From NCBI RefSeq assembly GCF_007559435.1, contig NZ_VMBP01000003.1:310001-374000 (forward strand): a stretch of 64,000 bases of DNA, written 5' to 3'. A model generated the notes under the pieces. It was not told where the DNA came from and did no database searches. It saw only the letters and a program-made list of their open reading frames with translations. The stretch is from Ancylobacter moscoviensis (GTDB lineage: Bacteria; Pseudomonadota; Alphaproteobacteria; Rhizobiales; Xanthobacteraceae). The translations under genes and the position numbers were made by a program. Positions 63,355-64,000 of this stretch are shown piece by piece (the stretch's first letter is position 1; each line of letters opens with the position of its first letter).

Positions 63355-63917
63355 AGCCGCGTCACCCGGAAGGGCGCGACCAGCGCGTCGAGCCGGGCGG
63401 GAAAGGCCGCCCCCGGCCCCGGCACGTCGCGGTGCTCGTAGAAATGCGCCAGCACCACCCGCACCGCCTCGACCAGCGGCGAGGGCACGTGGTCGGCGCT
63501 CGCGCCATGCCCGGCCACGATGTCGATGGCGATGCCCGCCAGCGCCCGCCCCGGCGCCGGCACGCCGCCGCGCGCCACCCGGATCAGCCCGGGCAGCCGC
63601 GCCGTGTCGGCGGTGAAGGCGTCGGCCGGCACCGCCACCTCGGCGCCGCCGGCATCCACCACATGGACGGCGAGAATCTCCCGCAGCGGGTTCACCGGCA
63701 CGGGGATCAGCCCGCTCGCCGGCCAGGCGTCACGCACGATCCGCCAGTTCTGGTCGATCAGCGCCCGCCGCGTCAGCGCCTCCACGGTCGCCCGCGCGGC
63801 GGTGATCAGCGAGGCGATCAGCGCATCCTCGGCGTCGTGGTCGACGCGCAGATAGGTCTTGGCCTCGGCGAGCGTGATCGGCTCGGCCGCCGGCCCGGCG
63901 AGAAGGATCGCGGGCAT
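63351..63917 (-). CDS. Head-tail connector / adaptor protein (Rcc01688-type)
   Basis: This 188-residue protein starts MPAILLAGPAAEPITLAEAK and has TYLRVDHDAEDALIASLITA, the start of gp6-like connector proteins. LVEAVRVVLAHFYEHRD sits near the C-terminus. It binds the portal in the GTA neck. The ATG at 63917 is chosen because a longer frame would translate the palindromic repeat upstream. The capsid, protease, portal and terminase genes should lie beyond the right edge. Confidence 0.88.
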   Translation of the reverse strand: MPAILLAGPAAEPITLAEAKTYLRVDHDAEDALIASLITAARATVEALTRRALIDQNWRIVRDAWPASGLIPVPVNPLREILAVHVVDAGGAEVAVPADAFTADTARLPGLIRVARGGVPAPGRALAGIAIDIVAGHGASADHVPSPLVEAVRVVLAHFYEHRDVPGPGAAFPARLDALVAPFRVTRL

Positions 63918-63961
63918 GGATGCTCCTGCAATATGTCTGGAAGGCCCGCCCCACACGGCGA

Positions 63962-63993
63962 CGTCATGGCCGGACGTGATCCGGCCATCCACG
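63962..63993. repeat. Dispersed palindromic repeat, single unit
   Basis: CGTCATGGCCGGACG...GGCCATCCACG, upstream of the connector gene and presumably between it and the capsid gene. Confidence 0.72.
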
Positions 63994-64000
63994 CGGTGCC

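Noticed and set aside
50837-64000. Complete prophage
   Set aside because: Gene order and protein types match a Rhodobacter-type GTA, and no integrase, replication or repressor genes or attachment repeats are seen in the window.

Overview
The window is high-GC DNA from an alphaproteobacterium, most likely a methylotrophic member of the Hyphomicrobiales (Xanthobacteraceae-like; inferred). Four things point there: the full set of tetrahydromethanopterin (H4MPT) and methylofuran genes for formaldehyde oxidation, a cytochrome c maturation-degP-two-component-glnE block typical of rhizobia and relatives, an Irr-type iron box, and a Rhodobacter-type gene transfer agent (GTA) cluster. No rRNA, tRNA, CRISPR array or insertion sequence was seen.

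Layout. 1-6.1 kb: the start of exbB (running off the left edge) behind a candidate Irr/ICE box, an FAD-linked 2-hydroxyacid dehydrogenase, a VOC protein, an ABC-F ATPase and a SpoU-type RNA methyltransferase ending at an intrinsic terminator. 6.2-26.5 kb: the C1 island. A tightly overlapping set (MfnE-like kinase, DmrB, dihydropteroate-synthase-like DUF6513, DUF447, MfnB) is followed by mgtE, whose leader can form two mutually exclusive hairpins. After a small DUF1059 gene comes the minus-strand operon pterin dehydratase-fhcB-fhcA-fhcD-fhcC. Divergent from it runs mptG-mtdB-ATP-grasp-mch-ATP-grasp-CitG-like-(HisA-like, antisense)-ATP-grasp-MfnF-like-folB. MtdB, Mch and Fhc oxidise H4MPT-bound C1 units to formate; most of the other genes probably build dephospho-H4MPT and methylofuran.

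26.5-36.5 kb: an acyltransferase, aminopeptidase N, a PAS-GGDEF cyclase, a Fae homologue lacking the catalytic histidine, a PleC/DivJ-like histidine kinase behind six clustered GANTC sites, and an L-2-hydroxyglutarate oxidase-like enzyme. 36.5-47.7 kb (minus strand): ccmI-ccmE-ccmF-ccmH, degP, a response regulator/kinase pair and glnE. 47.9-50.8 kb: a glycine-zipper lipoprotein and a second two-component pair.

50.8-64 kb: a lysis cassette (GH108 endolysin with a C-terminal membrane segment plus nested Rz/Rz1-like spanins), then the GTA head-to-tail and tail genes, transcribed leftward from the connector at the right edge to the 1300-residue baseplate protein. The terminase, portal, protease and capsid genes would lie beyond the right edge. 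This cluster holds a 34-codon gene coupled on both sides and five GANTC sites within 37 bp, and most of its intergenic gaps contain dispersed palindromic repeats.
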